64,000 nt of DNA from Epiperipatus broadwayi (Eukaryota; Onychophora; Udeonychophora; Euonychophora; Peripatidae): positions 2,176,001 through 2,240,000 of the forward strand of contig JAQFVV010000181.1 of the NCBI GenBank assembly GCA_028023455.1. Direction: 5' to 3'. Shown here piece by piece: positions 1 through 13,951 of this stretch. The translations under genes and the position numbers were made by a program. Positions within the stretch are counted from its first letter, which is position 1; every line of letters starts with the position of its first letter. The notes beneath the pieces were generated by a model, which made no database searches, was not told where the DNA came from, and saw only the letters and a program-made list of their open reading frames with translations.

Positions 1-1537
1 TTTATATAACTAGTTTAATAAAAAACAGAAATCATAATAAAACTTAAAGAACAAATAAATGGGAATGATTTTACAAAAGAAATACATTAAATAAAATTAT
101 AACTAATTAATAAATAATGTTGGTCAGATAGGCTTCTATTTCTTAATAAATTAAAGACTGAGAAAGTTTATATTTTAAAGTTCTTAGTGTTTCAAAATGT
201 TTTTAAAGTTCTTACGATTTTTTTTCAACGTTCCTCTTTATTCATTGCATGTCATTTGGAATCCATATTAAATCCCCCGACGATCCTGTTGTCCTCAGTA
301 TAAAAAAAACGATGTTTCATTTTTCCATTTTTATAACAACTGAAGGAATTGAAAGTGCGTCTTTCAATCCCTTCACCTCCAACTCTCCGACTTAACACAT
401 CTCAGTCCTCTCTTAATAATCCTAATAATTTCCAACTTTTCCTTTTATATTAATCTTAAGGATTGACTCAACATTACATCATCAATGATGGTGGTCTTTT
501 CGCTGAGGTCTGATTCCATAGGGATTTCTTTTTATTTGCTAAAAGTTTCTATTGTTTTCCTATCTGACCGTTGTTTATACATTTAAATGCCCAAAGGCTT
601 GTTCACTTGGACTAATTAAAATAATAATTTCCATAACATTAATTAACCTATTTTCCAAATCCAAAGATATATTTAAAGATAAATTTAAAGATATAATTTT
701 ATCTCCAAATCTTTTTAAAATTTAGTTTTAAAATACTTTTTCTTTAATAAAGTTTTATTTTAATAATTTTTCTCATCTGTGCGATTTATATATATACGAG
801 TTTAAGGTAGAATTTATTTTCAATTTTTCTGTCTTAAAAAAAAATTTTAAATGCGAACTTTTTATTTTAATGTTTAATAATAAAAAAATAATGTAACGTC
901 GTCTGTGCTCATTACAATACAATGATTAGTTTCTATCTTGAATACTCAGGCCATTTCATTACAGATATTAATTCAAAAGAATTTTATTTTATCTAAAAAA
1001 AAATAATATTTTAATTTCAACATTTGTTATCAAACATTTTGCTTTTTGATTAAGTTTTTACCAAAGCAATTAACATTTTTTTGATTACGGAATAAGATTA
1101 CAGTTTTTAGAAAAGTAATTAAAAAAAATAAAAAATATATACAAGTATGTTAGAGCAATTGCTTTAATTATTTACTTTACAAATATGTTCCAACATTTGA
1201 TCCATTTGTTTAATAAAGTTTGCTTTTCTCTATTTGAATTTTTCAGAGAAAAGCAAAATACATAAAATGATATAGACTGAAAATATACAAAACAATAAAA
1301 ATAAAATACAAAAAATACATCAGTTTATCATATATGTATTTGTGTACAATATTTCTGTGACAATTCAATGTTTGCTTTAAATTAGTGTGTGTGGGTATTC
1401 TAATGCTCAGACCCAACTTCCATTATTAATATAGCACATTTATATATTTGTTGTGCTTAATATATACAAATTTACATGTTTATCTGCTGTAATTTTCTTT
1501 ACAGCAGACTTTGTGCATGGACATTTGATAATACCTG
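1..1537. other. AT-rich non-coding DNA, nothing recognised
   Basis: The stretch is dominated by A/T runs. I find no coding pattern, RNA gene or clear repeat boundary in it. Confidence 0.6.
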
Positions 1538-1755
1538 GCACAATATAAATTACATAGAATATTAGACTTATCTTGGGCACATCTATAAGTTATTGTTAAA
1601 TGAACCTAGGGCTATTTTAGAGTTAGAGTCTTTTGTTTTCTCCCTGATCACTGGCTCAGGCATTAAATTATCCTATTAGTAGCATCAAATGCGTTATCAC
1701 GTGGAGGGTGTTGTGGAGTTTAGACTTTAGATTTGAACTTGGGATTTCTGGAAGG
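1538..1755 (+). repeat. Interspersed repeat family F, plus copy
   Basis: This segment is a diverged reverse complement of 3285-3499, and it resembles 17615-17828 on the same strand. Shared blocks include 'TAGACTTTAGATT' and 'ATCACTGGCTCAGG' / 'ACCACTGGCACC'. The copy stops where the fold-back element starting near 1754 begins. I do not know what class of element it is; the longer 17.7 kb copy carries a GGTTTGAATTC block that resembles a pol III B box. Confidence 0.6.
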
Positions 1756-2140
1756 CTAAATTTAATTCTTAATAAAACTATAAAGTTAAGTTTTTAAATG
1801 GTTGATTAAAAGAGCCACATTTCACATTTTAAATCATCATTCCTAAAAAAAAATAGTGAGTGCAAGGCAAGTCGTTATTATTTTATAAAATAGGATTTCG
1901 AAACAGCGAGAATTTAATTTCATGTTTTAAGAAGATATTATTAAAAAAATATTCATGTAATTTGGTTTATAGCATCAACTTTCTGCACGGTTTCGAAATC
2001 CTATTTTATAAAATAATAACGACTTGCCTTGCACTCGTTATTTTTTTTTATTAATGATGATTTAAAATGTGTAATATGGCTCTTTTAATCAACCATTTAA
2101 AAACTTAACTTTATAGTTTTATTAAGAATTAAATTTAGCC
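1754..2140. repeat. Fold-back (palindromic) element, about 151-bp arms
   Basis: The left arm (1754-1904) and right arm (1990-2140) are near-perfect reverse complements, separated by an 85-bp loop. The element lies against the end of a family F copy, which suggests it inserted there. It has no coding capacity; the ORF reading through it is a by-product of the palindrome. Confidence 0.85.
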
Positions 2141-3196
2141 TTGATACTAGTTAAAAGTATATTTATTTATCATTTAAGTTCTTATGTCCATAGAAATATA
2201 CTTTTTCTCTTTAAAGTATTTATTATCTATAAGTAACCTAATAGGCCGAGCATGTCAAAGTAAAGATTTATTAATATCCCCTTTAGTAGCGTAGACATTT
2301 ATTATCAGGCTACAAAAAAGTTGGTCCAAATTTGATAACACTAATATGCTATTGTCTTGTATTTCATAGTATGAAATATAATATTCTTTGCTTGGCGGAT
2401 GTGATTTATTATTTTATTAAATTTATTCTCGTCTTGCTGCTATATGTATGATACATATTTTAAGATGAAGCCATGGCATCGCCAGCACATCTTCTCTTAT
2501 AGGTAGAGCAGTAGCAAAGCCTGAGTCAAGACCAGGTTAGCATGTAAGTCCCCCACCATTCCTGAACACAATGCTCCTTTTCATGCAGCAAGGCGATCGG
2601 TTACAGGGTAGGCATTTGCCGCAAGAACCCTGGAGTTATTCATCTATCTGCTGAGCGACTTTTCCTATTGTCATTTACCTGTGACATAGCACATTGGTAA
2701 AATATTAGGCAGCCAACTCTTCCAACTTTATATAGCACTTTCAGCATTGATCTGAAATTTTCTCTCGAAAGCCATGTTCGATTGATCATGACTTGAGCTA
2801 GTTTATGTGCTCGTTGTTAAATAATATTGTATTTTTAATAAATAATGAATTTTTAGACTGATCAAGGTTCAATATAATTACTTAGATAACAGCCACAAAT
2901 TTAATAGGATTTGGCATAATCAGATTTATAGACATAACATAGTGATTATTTATGTATTAGTTGTAAAGCAATTCATAAGATGGGCACATGTTCAACCCAT
3001 CTATGCAAATTTTAATTATTACTTATATAAAGCTATTTTGAATTCAATATAAAAGAGAATGTGTTCCCTTATCTACTCAATGTTTGTGTACATTCTGTGC
3101 TGTAATGCTGTAAAATATTGTCATTCTAATTGTAAATAAATGACATATATATGAATTGTAAATAAATGCATAATTAATTTAGTGTAAAAAAAATAC
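2141..3196. other. Intergenic DNA with a GC-richer block
   Basis: The stretch is mostly AT-rich. A GC-richer block at about 2470-2760 stands out in composition and looks like part of an unidentified repeat, but no protein reading frame survives in it. Confidence 0.4.
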
Positions 3197-3499
3197 TATG
3201 TAACAGTCAAAATCTGTCTATCTTACTAACACACCGCAGAATTTAAACCCTATATACATGGAACTCAACACTAGGAGGATTACCTCCAAGAAATCCCAAG
3301 TTCAAATCTAAAGTCTAAACTCCACAACGCCCTCTATATGATAACACATTTGATGCTACTAATAGGATAATTTAATGCTGGTGCCAGTGATCAGGGAGAA
3401 AACAAAAGTCTCTAACTCTAAAATAGGCCTAGGTTCATTTAATAATAACTTATAGATATGCCCAAGATAAGTCTAATATGTTATGTAATTTATATTGCA
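3197..3499 (-). repeat. Interspersed repeat family F, minus copy
   Basis: This is the minus-strand counterpart of 1538-1755, and it extends further, matching the 17.7 kb copy through the block around 'AACACACCGCAGAATT'. The two copies form a roughly 2-kb inverted pair in which the spacer contains a separate fold-back element. Confidence 0.6.
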
Positions 3500-5495
3500 C
3501 CCTGAATAAATAAAGAAAAGAAATAAATTCAAAGATAATATTTTAATAATTAGATATAAAAAATAGTTTAGCTATATAAATTGGATAGCTATATACGAAA
3601 AACAACAAGATGGCTGATACCTCGTACTTGGGTTCATTTAGATAACATGTTTAAATACAGTGACATAGTAAGCATATGCGAGTCACGTAAAGTCTTTAAC
3701 AGATTTGAATATTCTAAAACTATTTAAAATTGGAATCTTAAATGGAGACCAAGAGTTGCTCATGAAATGATTAGCTAAATTATAAGATCGAGCTATGCTG
3801 TGGATTTAGAAATCATTTAATATAATAGAATTCATGTAAAATAATTACTAAGGAAAATGTACGGTGGTGCCAGGAGGGGGTGCAGTTTCTGAGTATGCAA
3901 CTTTATAAAATACTACGAAGAAAAGGTCTTGGCTTTGGATAGGCATTTCACCTTTTATTTGGGGCATCTCCAGACTACTCACAGCTCAAGCCTGGCCCAC
4001 ACCCAGAAGCTTCATAACTGTGGGGACCTATGTGAAATAATTCCCATGTGCCATTATAGCACAGTACTGGGAACCACGGAGTAAAATAAGGGAAATGGAT
4101 TTAACTGTTGACAACCTTTGCAAATGGTAAGGTTCCAGCACCCAAGCACATTCACTAGCAACACAGTTAAATTTTAAATATACTTAGTAAAAAAAAGGCA
4201 ATTTATTAAAGAACAGACATAGCTCTCTCTCAAATTTCATATTTAATAGTCAGTAGACTCTCAACAAAGCTTAGAGAAATAAATACTTATTCTAACAAAT
4301 TGATTATACGTAAAATACTTTTAAACATACACACACACATATATATATATATATAATAGGTGGGAGGGGGAAAATGCATGTTTGTGGTTTAATAGATTAA
4401 GATGGCAACCACGCATTATTTAACTTCACTACATAACTTGCATTTGCCTAAAAAAATTCATGAGATATTTACATGACAATACAGATTTAAATAAAATATT
4501 TACAAATATATATATAGAAAATCAACCCAAGCACAAGTTCAGCATGCATTAAAAAATACTTGAATAAATATGTATTAAACAACCTTTTAACTGCCTGACT
4601 CATAAAAAAACGAGAAGATTTGACGTCACTCTAAATCGGCTACTTTTTATCCCATGTATACATATTATATGTCATTCGAAAGTAAATCCAAAGTTCTGTA
4701 AGATGGTGCCCTCTTCAGAATTATTTTACAAGTAAAAAATCAATAAATATAACTATATATGTCAAACAAAACCAAAGCACCACCTTCTCACTACTTTTTC
4801 TTGAATCTTATTGGCTGTCGAACTTTTGTCAGAAAGGAAATGGCTGCCAAAAAGTAAAAAGTTACGTTCGTTTTGATTTTTATTTCGAAAATGATAAACG
4901 AATGTTTACAACATTTTAAACAATATTTGAATTGAATTACAAATTATTATTGATAGCTAAAAATCAAATTATTTTAGAATAGTTAAGATATTACCAAGAA
5001 TTATTTATTTATTGCTACATATTTATCGTAATGTAAAAATGAAAAAAAAATGATTGCATGAGAAATGTTTTTGGTTGGTCAAATAGTGGTTACCTTTCAT
5101 TTCACTGCAATTGAATAATTTTTAAATTACAAATCAAATTTTATTTTTAAAAAGACTTTTGTTTACTTTCATAATCTGACAAATTATTAATATACTTTTT
5201 ATAAATGAAACTAACGTATTTATATTATTAAAAGTGAATCTATTTTAATAATTGATTTTGTTAAAGTTGTGAGTTGGCCAATTAAAAGTTTTGATTTTTA
5301 ACTCATTCGGCCAATTATATAATTATCGTTGAAAGGGTTAAGGAATATATAAAATTTATTAGCTATAGCATGAAGGTTTCCGAGATCTTGGGTTGATTTT
5401 AATTACCTCTATTTGCAAAGACAGTCTGTAAGTGTTTCACAACTTTTGTACTAGAGTTCTTTAGCGAATTTGATTTTCCTGGGTTTGTTGTTCAG
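3500..5495. other. Intergenic DNA, small microsatellite
   Basis: AT-rich. A (CA)n(TA)n microsatellite lies at 4330-4355. A GC-richer block at about 3855-4150 contains no sustained reading frame and I cannot identify it. Confidence 0.45.
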
Positions 5496-5657
5496 GAGCA
5501 GCAGTTAGTACATAGATTTCTGGAGCAGCATTCTTCAGGCTGGTTCAGTTGGGCTTGATGGTGCAGTGACAGGACATTGGATGGTGAATTATGGATGACC
5601 AAGGCACTGGATCCCAAGGGAAAACAGCCTCCTGCCCCTTTACCCCATCATTCTAAG
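5496..5657 (+). other. Candidate exon (weak)
   Basis: A GC-richer 162-bp block is preceded by a pyrimidine-rich tract ending in TTGTTCAG at 5495, which would serve as a splice acceptor. It is followed by AAG|GTGAAC at 5658, a moderate donor. All three frames have stops early in the block, so it could only be a first coding exon with 5' UTR. An ATG at 5595 opens 21 codons (starting MTKALDPKGK) that run in phase 0 to the donor. I do not recognise the protein. It could equally be repeat-derived. Confidence 0.2.
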
Positions 5658-8650
5658 GTGAACGATTTCAAAACTTGTTTTAAACTAACAAACAAGCCGG
5701 TCAGTCCAATAATGCAAATAAAAAGGTATTAGAAAATCAATTTCAAAATTACAGAAAATAACTTTTGCTGTCACAATATCAGGCAGATTAATTAATAACT
5801 ATAATAATAATAATAATCTTATAATAATCAATCAGCCCTATTTATATGTTCTCTCTGATTATAATCTAACCTTGTGGTGGTAAAATCCATTCCTTAATTT
5901 ATTAATAAATTGGAAAACACGGACTGCATTTTTTAATTAAATCTGCTCGTAAGCACTGTTTTTAATCTTATCAAAATCTACTAGTAAAACTGATACCAAT
6001 ATAGTTAAAATTAGCCACTATTGTTCTTTCCCTACCCTCACTGATTTAAAAAGAAAATGGCATGATTTTGAAAAACTAAATAAAATTTTTATATTTTATA
6101 ACTCCCTTTTGAATTTAATTTCCAGAATATATTTATCAGTGATATTATTTTATTAAATGTAAACAAATATAGCAAAATAACATCACAAAATAAACAGATT
6201 CAAAAACAACAAATTTTAAATAAAATATTTTCATAAATTTTAAATATTATTGCAGTATGTGTGTAGATGAGAATATGTGACCTACTTTATTGTACAAGCA
6301 TATATATAAAATATACTCAATGGTTTGAAAGTAAAACCGTTTAAGACATTTTTAATTATTATAAAACCCTGGGTGCCCCTTTAGACATATAAATTTAGGC
6401 AGCATTTCAGTAAATATATGTAATACACACACAATACGATAAAATTAGGGTTTTAAATAAGGCATGAGAGTATGAAACAGGAAGGCAAGGTGAAACTAAG
6501 ATTGGTAAGCCATATCTTACTGTTTCAATATACGATTTAGGTAACAAATAGTAGTTATCAAAAAATTTTAAGTAGGTGATTTTATTTAATGGATGTTGAT
6601 TAATGCTTTGATCATATTTCCTTCTTAATTTTATTAATTAAATTTGTGTTGTGTTTTACCTCTGGCATATTTAAGTTAATGTTAACAGCATTCCTTATGA
6701 AAGGTACCTGATTATGGAGATTTAAAATATGAATTATAATATAATTTGGCATAAAGAATATTAATAAATTATTGAAAAAGACTTCAGTCCCATAATGCTT
6801 ACACTCATAAATACATACATACACATATTAATTTCTGAAAAATATGCACGATTTGTGTATATTATTAATAATTCACAAGAAAAATAGAATAACCATATCA
6901 TATTAAATGACTAAATATGTCAGTATTAAGTTATAGAATTTTTAATGATGCAGGAAATCATACTTAATTAATAAAAGAATAGAATAATTTGATCTTAAGA
7001 ATAAAGTAATATGAGGGGGAAAATATAATAATTATAAAAGTAAATCTATACTTAAGAAGTAACTCTTTGTTAAAATAACAGGTAAAAGAATTATAATCAA
7101 TTGCTATCAATGCATTTACAAATATTTGCATTGAATAAATATTATTGGTATTATGTTTGCATTAAGCTGATGTTTTTTTTATTAAGAAACAACTTCATTT
7201 AATAATTATATAAACAAGGTTCATAATCTAGTCACTTAAGTTGAAAATAGATTTCCTGAACATAAATAATTATAGAGAAGAAATAGAAGGATACTAAGTG
7301 AAGATGCGGTAATGGGAAGAATATTATTAGTAGTTTATATTAGTATACTATGCCTACGATAAATTTAAAAGTTTATTTTAGAAAAAATGGTTTCAAACTC
7401 AGTGTTTCTCATTTTCTAAGCTATAAAATAATTTAATACTATCCAATAAAATAAATAAAGGAAAGAAAAGTGAATATATATATACTGTGACCTTTTATTT
7501 CGTCCACTGTATTAAATACACCTAGGTCTCATTTCATGCAATAGATAGATTCCTCAGAAAATGTGCACAAAAAAAATCACACAAAATTAGATTTAACTTA
7601 CCTTGAAAAATGGGAGATACATACTGTAATTTTTGAAAATCACATAAAAGCAAAGCAACAACATAAAATTACTTTAAAATTCACATAAAAAAAGGAAATA
7701 AAATATGACTAATAAAAAATTTCGAATTTGAAAAAAATTGAACTTTTTTTACTTTTTTTTATTAGCTACAGTATTTAATTTTATTCAAAACAATATATTT
7801 TTATGCATAATTTACAGTATTTTATATTTTTTCATACATATACAGTATTTTAATCATTATCACTATTTGAACATATGCAAGTTCATTTGTGAACTAGTAA
7901 AACATCAGATTCATCACAAGAGGAAATACAACTAGTGCCAACTTCATTTTTTTAATTGCTCTTATAGTACACTTTCCCCAAACTAAAATGTTTTCAAATC
8001 GCTGTTGATACTTCCCATTTCACTAAGTGATCTAAAATTGAAATTTTTGTTTCCAAAGAAATTCATTTTCTTGGGTGGTTTTCCTCCCCAATTAGGGTAA
8101 ACTAAAAGTTTAAAATAAAAATAAGAACTTAGATTTATGATAATAAAAAGACACCTACTCACCACTATTGGGCAAAATTTAATTAAAACTAACAATTAAT
8201 AATTAAATTCTTATTTTTGTCTTTAATTTTTTAATTTTCAATTCTGTTTAAAAATCAATTTTCATTGTTTCACATCACATTAATTTCAGATCATGTTACG
8301 TAATTTTTAAATTGTTAATTATAATTAAAAATCAGATTTTAATTTTTAATTGTCAAATTTAATTGTGCCCACTACTGTTACTCACCTTTTAAAATAAACT
8401 TGTGGACACTAAATGATTAATTGATTACATACTTTTTTTTAAAAAGCAAAAATAGAATGTGATTTAAAATGCAAAAACAACAACATGCATAGTATACACA
8501 TCTATAACGCTTGAACAGATTTACATCATAATCTTGTAAAATTTAATGTGTGTATATAAAATGGGGAAATCCTGATTGTAAGTGAATTATGAACTTCTTT
8601 ATTGCATAAAATCTACTGCAGTATTATTATAAAGTGCTGAAAATATTGAA
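5658..8650. other. AT-rich non-coding DNA, nothing recognised
   Basis: A/T homopolymer runs and short low-complexity patches. The short ORFs here are composed of AT-biased codons with no domain signature. Confidence 0.55.
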
Positions 8651-8766
8651 ATTATTAGATAGAAGTCGAACTCCAATAATGCGCTATTACTTTAAATATG
8701 ACATGTGAGTGTGTGAAATTTATAATATTTAAAGTAATAGCACATTATGAGTTCTGATCTAATAAT
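8651..8766. repeat. Small palindromic element
   Basis: The left arm 8651-8699 pairs with the right arm 8725-8766 with a few mismatches; for example ATTACTTTAAATAT on the left matches ATATTTAAAGTAAT on the right. Confidence 0.7.
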
Positions 8767-10312
8767 TTTTATCACATAAAAGAAAACTGCATACAAAGAT
8801 ATTAAAAAGAAACATGAATCCCATAACTTCAAAATCGCATTAAAAAAATCCTCATAAAATGAGACCCAGGTGTAGTCCAAAATTTTAAATTTTAAGATAT
8901 ATCTGGCAGTAATAGTTTAATAAATAACTTTAAATAGAGACTTTAAAAAAATATTATAAATACACATTTTTTTTATTCATGGTCATTTTGTTTTATATAT
9001 CTGTATATAAATTTTAATAATAATATATTTTAAAATAATTATAATGCTAAAAAAATCATTGATTTTAAATATTTTGTTAAAATAATTCTATAAAACTGAG
9101 TGAATAAATAAATTTTAAGTTTCAATTGAAACGTTGTTTTAAAAATAGTTGTTAAATTTGTTTTAAGTTAAATTTTGACATAAATTAAATATTAAAAAAA
9201 CAACAATTATGCAACTACTTTCAAGTTATTGACCAATCAGAAATAAGAAGATTTTCATGTAGTAGTGTTGGAGAGGATTTTGATAGATTTGGCAGATGAT
9301 GGAAAAAAAAATATTAAGGAGTAAGTAAATTAAATAGTGATATAAAATATTGGTAAAATTCATAACATTATAAAAATATTTTATTTTATATAACCATAAG
9401 TTAATTTATCTTAATAGAATCAAAATAATGTGCTTAATAGATGTAACTAAATAATGGAATAATTAAGCTAATTTCTTCGTCAAGGTCACAGGTCACAATT
9501 TGAGGAAATCAATTTACAATTTCAAAAATGCTATTATAGAAAAAGTTAGCAGTAAATATTATTGCTATTAACAAAAAAAATATGGATATGGATAAAATGG
9601 TCTCAGTACAAGTAATTTAAAAATTGGACAATTATTATCATATAAGCAAAACATTTTTCAGTTCATCTCTGCTTTATTTACTTATGAAAAAAAAAAAACT
9701 TAAGTGTTAGTTAAAAAAAAAAAACTTAAACCAAGATCAGAATAACTAACTTGCATGAATTAAGCAAGGAAATATATAGAACTTTAATATAATGGATAAT
9801 AAAAAGGAGAAGTTGAAGAAAATAAGGTGCTATTAGTTAAAGTAACTTATATTGTTCCAATTAAAAATATAATATTACTATCGAATGATGGATGTATAAT
9901 ATTTTACAACAACAGTAATTTTAATCAAATGAATAGAATAATAGATGTTTATTCTTGAGTAATAAATAAAAATATACAGGCGAGATAAGTCTTCTATTTA
10001 TCCATAAGAAGTTATATTAATGTAAACAACATAAATGCCAGAGAATTCTACAAAAAGAGATAATCAACTTAGATCAGTCAGATAGATTGTAAATTCTGTT
10101 ACGAGACTTAATTTCAAGAAACTAATGTATATTTCTCATAAAGAAAAGAAATTTGTGTATAAAATATAGAAACAAAATGAAGGATTAAAGTAAAAATGAT
10201 TTGTAATCGGTACTTTAAAGGGTTGACATTTAAGTCTATATGTTTGACTTAATTGTTTTATTTGCTGATTTAATCAATTTGTCTAATAGTTGTGTATAAA
10301 AAAAATTTGGTA
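8767..10312. other. AT-rich non-coding DNA, nothing recognised
   Basis: Long A runs near 9685-9725. No gene or repeat structure is recognisable. Confidence 0.55.
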
Positions 10313-10520
10313 CTTTGGTATTAACTATGCTATGATGTATTATACTGAAAGCATACTATTCTAATTTTATGATCTTTAAGATAATGTCTCCAAGTGATTT
10401 GTGAATAAACTTAATCAATAAAGTTTGCCCACAGATCACATGGAGAAGTCACCTTGAAGATCGCAAGATTAGAATAGTATGCCTTCAGGGTAGTATGTCA
10501 TAGCATAGTTAATACCAAAG
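10313..10520. repeat. Fold-back element, about 66-bp arms
   Basis: The left arm (10313-10379) and right arm (10456-10520) are reverse complements with about 85% identity by eye; CTTTGGTATTAACTATGCTA on the left matches TAGCATAGTTAATACCAAAG on the right. A fragment matching one end recurs at 11606-11640, so the element is interspersed. Confidence 0.75.
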
Positions 10521-10563
10521 AAGGAGATGTGGAACGTCGCCAGGTTGGCCGTTCCATGCCCTG

Positions 10564-10818
10564 AAAAAAAATGGAGAAATGGCGGCGTTACAAATTACTT
10601 TTTTTTTTAAATAAGTAATACTTTATTTGACTAAAATAGTATCAAAAATGAATATTACAAATAATCATTAAAATTTTTAATGGTATTTAACTAATTATTT
10701 ACATTTTAAAAAAGGCAGTAAATTGTTGTCAAATATTAACTATAAATAACTGCCTTTCTGAGATACTGCAATACTAAAAAATGAGAAATAGCAGCGTTAC
10801 AAACTACTTTTTTTTTTA
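10564..10818 (+). repeat. Direct repeat pair with T-run
   Basis: Two copies (10564-10608 and 10776-10818) of a block of the form ATGGAGAAATGGCGGCGTTA followed by CAAATTACT and a T run, about 210 bp apart. Function unknown. Confidence 0.6.
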
Positions 10819-11189
10819 TTTCTTTCAAAAAAAGGTACAAAAGTATGTTTTATAAAAAATGTAAGAAATAAAATACCAAATGAATTCTACTTACAAATAG
10901 AAATCACTGCGGTGGACTGAATTCTCTTATATGTTGCAAAATAGCAGAGATAGTTATTCCAATCAACCACTGTTTTCCTCGCGATTTGTAATTGATCTTC
11001 ACACACACACAAAAAAAAAACGATGTCAATTCTCTAAACCAATTATATGAATCTAACTGGTAAATCCCATATCATAATAACTTTCTTTTCTTATTTTTGC
11101 CCAGACATTTTGGTTAATTAGTAATAGATGGTAATTAATAACAAAATTTGATAACTTAGTAATAAAATTTGAGAAATTAGTAATAAAAT

Positions 11190-11430
11190 CAGCAATAAAT
11201 CAGTAATAGTTCAGCAATGAAAATATAAAATAAGCAATCAAGATATTCAATTCTTACAAAATATTAAAAATGGTGGATTAGCTATCAAAATATAAAATAA
11301 GCAATCAAAATATTCAATTCTTAATTAGTAATAAAATCTGCAATAAATCTGTAATACTTCAGCGATCAAAATATAAAATAAGCGATAAAAATATTCAATT
11401 CTTACAAAATATTAAAAATAATGGATCAAA
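11190..11430 (+). repeat. Degenerate tandem repeat
   Basis: The block 'AAAATATAAAATAAGCAATC' followed by 'AAGATATTCAATTCTTACAA' recurs at about 11219, 11287 and 11368, with interleaved 'AGCAATAAATC' units. This is AT-rich minisatellite-like DNA. Confidence 0.65.
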
Positions 11431-12863
11431 CACGGTAAAAATGCCTCTCACTTGGTCAACGCAAGCAGGTAAAAGACAGATATCACCCAAGTATTGAAAA
11501 TCTCGAAGGTGACACCTTGACCACTCCTATTGATTAATCATGCCAATGTTTCAGTTGCCATGACATTGTTTTGGTTCTTCATCGATGATATCTACCAGTG
11601 GGTTGTGTAGTACATCATAGCTTAGTTAATACTAAAGTACCAAAATTCTGACATATATCAAATGAAAAGTGTCTGAAAGAGCAGCACTGTTAGAGATTTC
11701 AGTTATTATTATTATTACAAGGTCATTTTAAAATGGTGAGTCAAAGATCTATGGAATCACTAACAAACCTAACAGTTTAAAATCCTATTGTGCACAGAAG
11801 TATTAACTATCTATCATATTAAAACATGTAAGAAGGAATCACAAAGAGGAAAGAAAGGAAAACAATATTTTTTTTCAGTTGGATATTAATTTATAAAAGT
11901 GCCAATTATATTCTAGTTATTAAGTTAATCTTAAGTTAATGAAGTTAAATGTATTATGTTTTAATGTTTATTTTAAGTTAATAATTTTAAAAGACATATT
12001 TAAGATGAGAACGTAATGAGTGTGAAGAAAAGAGAAGATTGTAAATGGGTAAAATAATACTTTAAGTTTTATTGTAAGGTAAAAAAAATCAAATTAATTT
12101 ATTGCATGCTCTAGAGTATGAAGTAATTAATAATTAATATAATGTCATGCTAAAGAACGAGAAATATTATATATGACAAAGTTTTAAGAAATAACAATAT
12201 GACAGGATTAGATGTGTGAAGGATAAAAGTAAATAATAACAATAATAAGAAGTTTTGATCTCAATTTTAATATAAGCAAGTAAACATTGACGATTGTAAA
12301 GTTATACATATACTTTGTTTTGTAACACATCATCATGAGAGTAGCAAGATGACAAGTAATGGAAAGATAATATAGTAATATTGTTATGCTGATTTATTGT
12401 GGTGATGGATGCTAGCAATACTTTTTAAAGTGAGATAAGTTATCATTCCAGGATATAATTAATGTGGTTAAGTTATAATTTCGTGAAGAACCGATGAGGT
12501 TAGTCTAAGTGACACCCAACTATGTAGTTTTAGATATCATAATGTGACGAATTCCCATAAATAGAGGTGTTAAGATCTATAAGAGCTTAATGTAAAAGCC
12601 TGGATATTAAGGTAGCATCATGAAGAGAAATTGACTACTTGCCATGAAAGCACACCTTATTTAAAAGGAAGAGAAGGCCTCCATTGTATATTGGTAGTAT
12701 TTTACTGTACTAAAAATCAGTTTCTATCTATGGAATTTTTAATCATAAAGAAAAGTAAGATAGGCATCAAACGTAGTGAGGCATATTTAAAGAAACATTA
12801 TAATATCTTATCTAAGGTTTGGAAAATTGTTTATGTGAAATGGAAGTAAATACAAACAAATGT

Positions 12864-12950
12864 TGTAATATTTAAGTAATTTTTTTTGAATTGTAATATT
12901 TAAGTAATTTTTTTTGAATTGTAATATTTAAGTAATTTTTTTTTTGAATT
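12864..12950 (+). repeat. 28-bp tandem repeat, three copies
   Basis: Units start at about 12865, 12893 and 12921. Each reads GTAATATTTAAGTAA, then a T run, then GAATT. Confidence 0.9.
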
Positions 12951-13951
12951 GATACCAGATGGAAATAAAAATGAGATCAATGATGAAAATAAAATAAAGT
13001 ATGAATGAAATGAATGATTATCAAAGGGTGGTTTAACCTTGGTTCTGTTACTTGTATTAATCTTATAATTTATATATGATAAAACTAACAACATAATTAT
13101 AAAGTTTAGTATAATTATTAATATAATTTATATGCATACAAAAATATCAGAATTTATGAAAGAATAGTGTTATATGGAATGAAGCAAAAGAATAATATAG
13201 TGTGTAATGAATAAAACATAATTGACAATTTAATCCACATTTTAAAACTAAAAAAAATAATACAAACCTGAATAAGAAATAAATATATGCTTGCAACAAC
13301 TAATTGGAAATTTAAATCGTATAATACATTGATGTAAATTAAAAGTTTAATTGCTAAGCATATGGGAGTCAGTAGTTCTCATTGATGTAAATAGTTGCAT
13401 AAAGATGTAAGTTATATATATATAATATTTAAAATTTTGTTACGATTATTGTTGTTTGTTTAAATAAACAAATAGTTTCGTACAAATATAGACTAATGAC
13501 TTTGTTTCTACTCCTAATTATTTTCACAATACCGTCATATCTAAGTGCAAAGTTTATGGGGAATATTATAAAAAACAAAACTTGATAAATTAATTGTTAA
13601 TTAAATTTAATTATAGTTACTTAAATGAATATGAGTGTAAGCTCTGAAAGCGCTTAGCCTTAAGAAATATTAATATAATCGTTGAATTTTAATTTCACTA
13701 TATACGTTAAGCGTATTTAATATTACATAGTTATCAATAGTGAAGAAAAAATCGGAAATTAAATGTTAATATTTAAGAGCATTATCGTAGTGTTAACTTG
13801 AAATACTTATATCGTCAAAGTCACATTGAATTTGTTGTAAAATTAATTTGAATTCAGTCATAAAATAAATTCAGGATAATATATGAGTTTATCATAGAGA
13901 TTGGTATAGGAATACCTCAGATCGCTTACATTTTAAGTTAAGAGCAAATAT

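Noticed and set aside
1860-2054. 64-codon ORF
   Set aside because: Lies within the fold-back element; its frame is a by-product of the palindrome.
7500-7560. Minus-strand CTGAGGA...GAAA near 7.5 kb
   Set aside because: The stem II segment does not pair beyond two bases and no stem III is possible.
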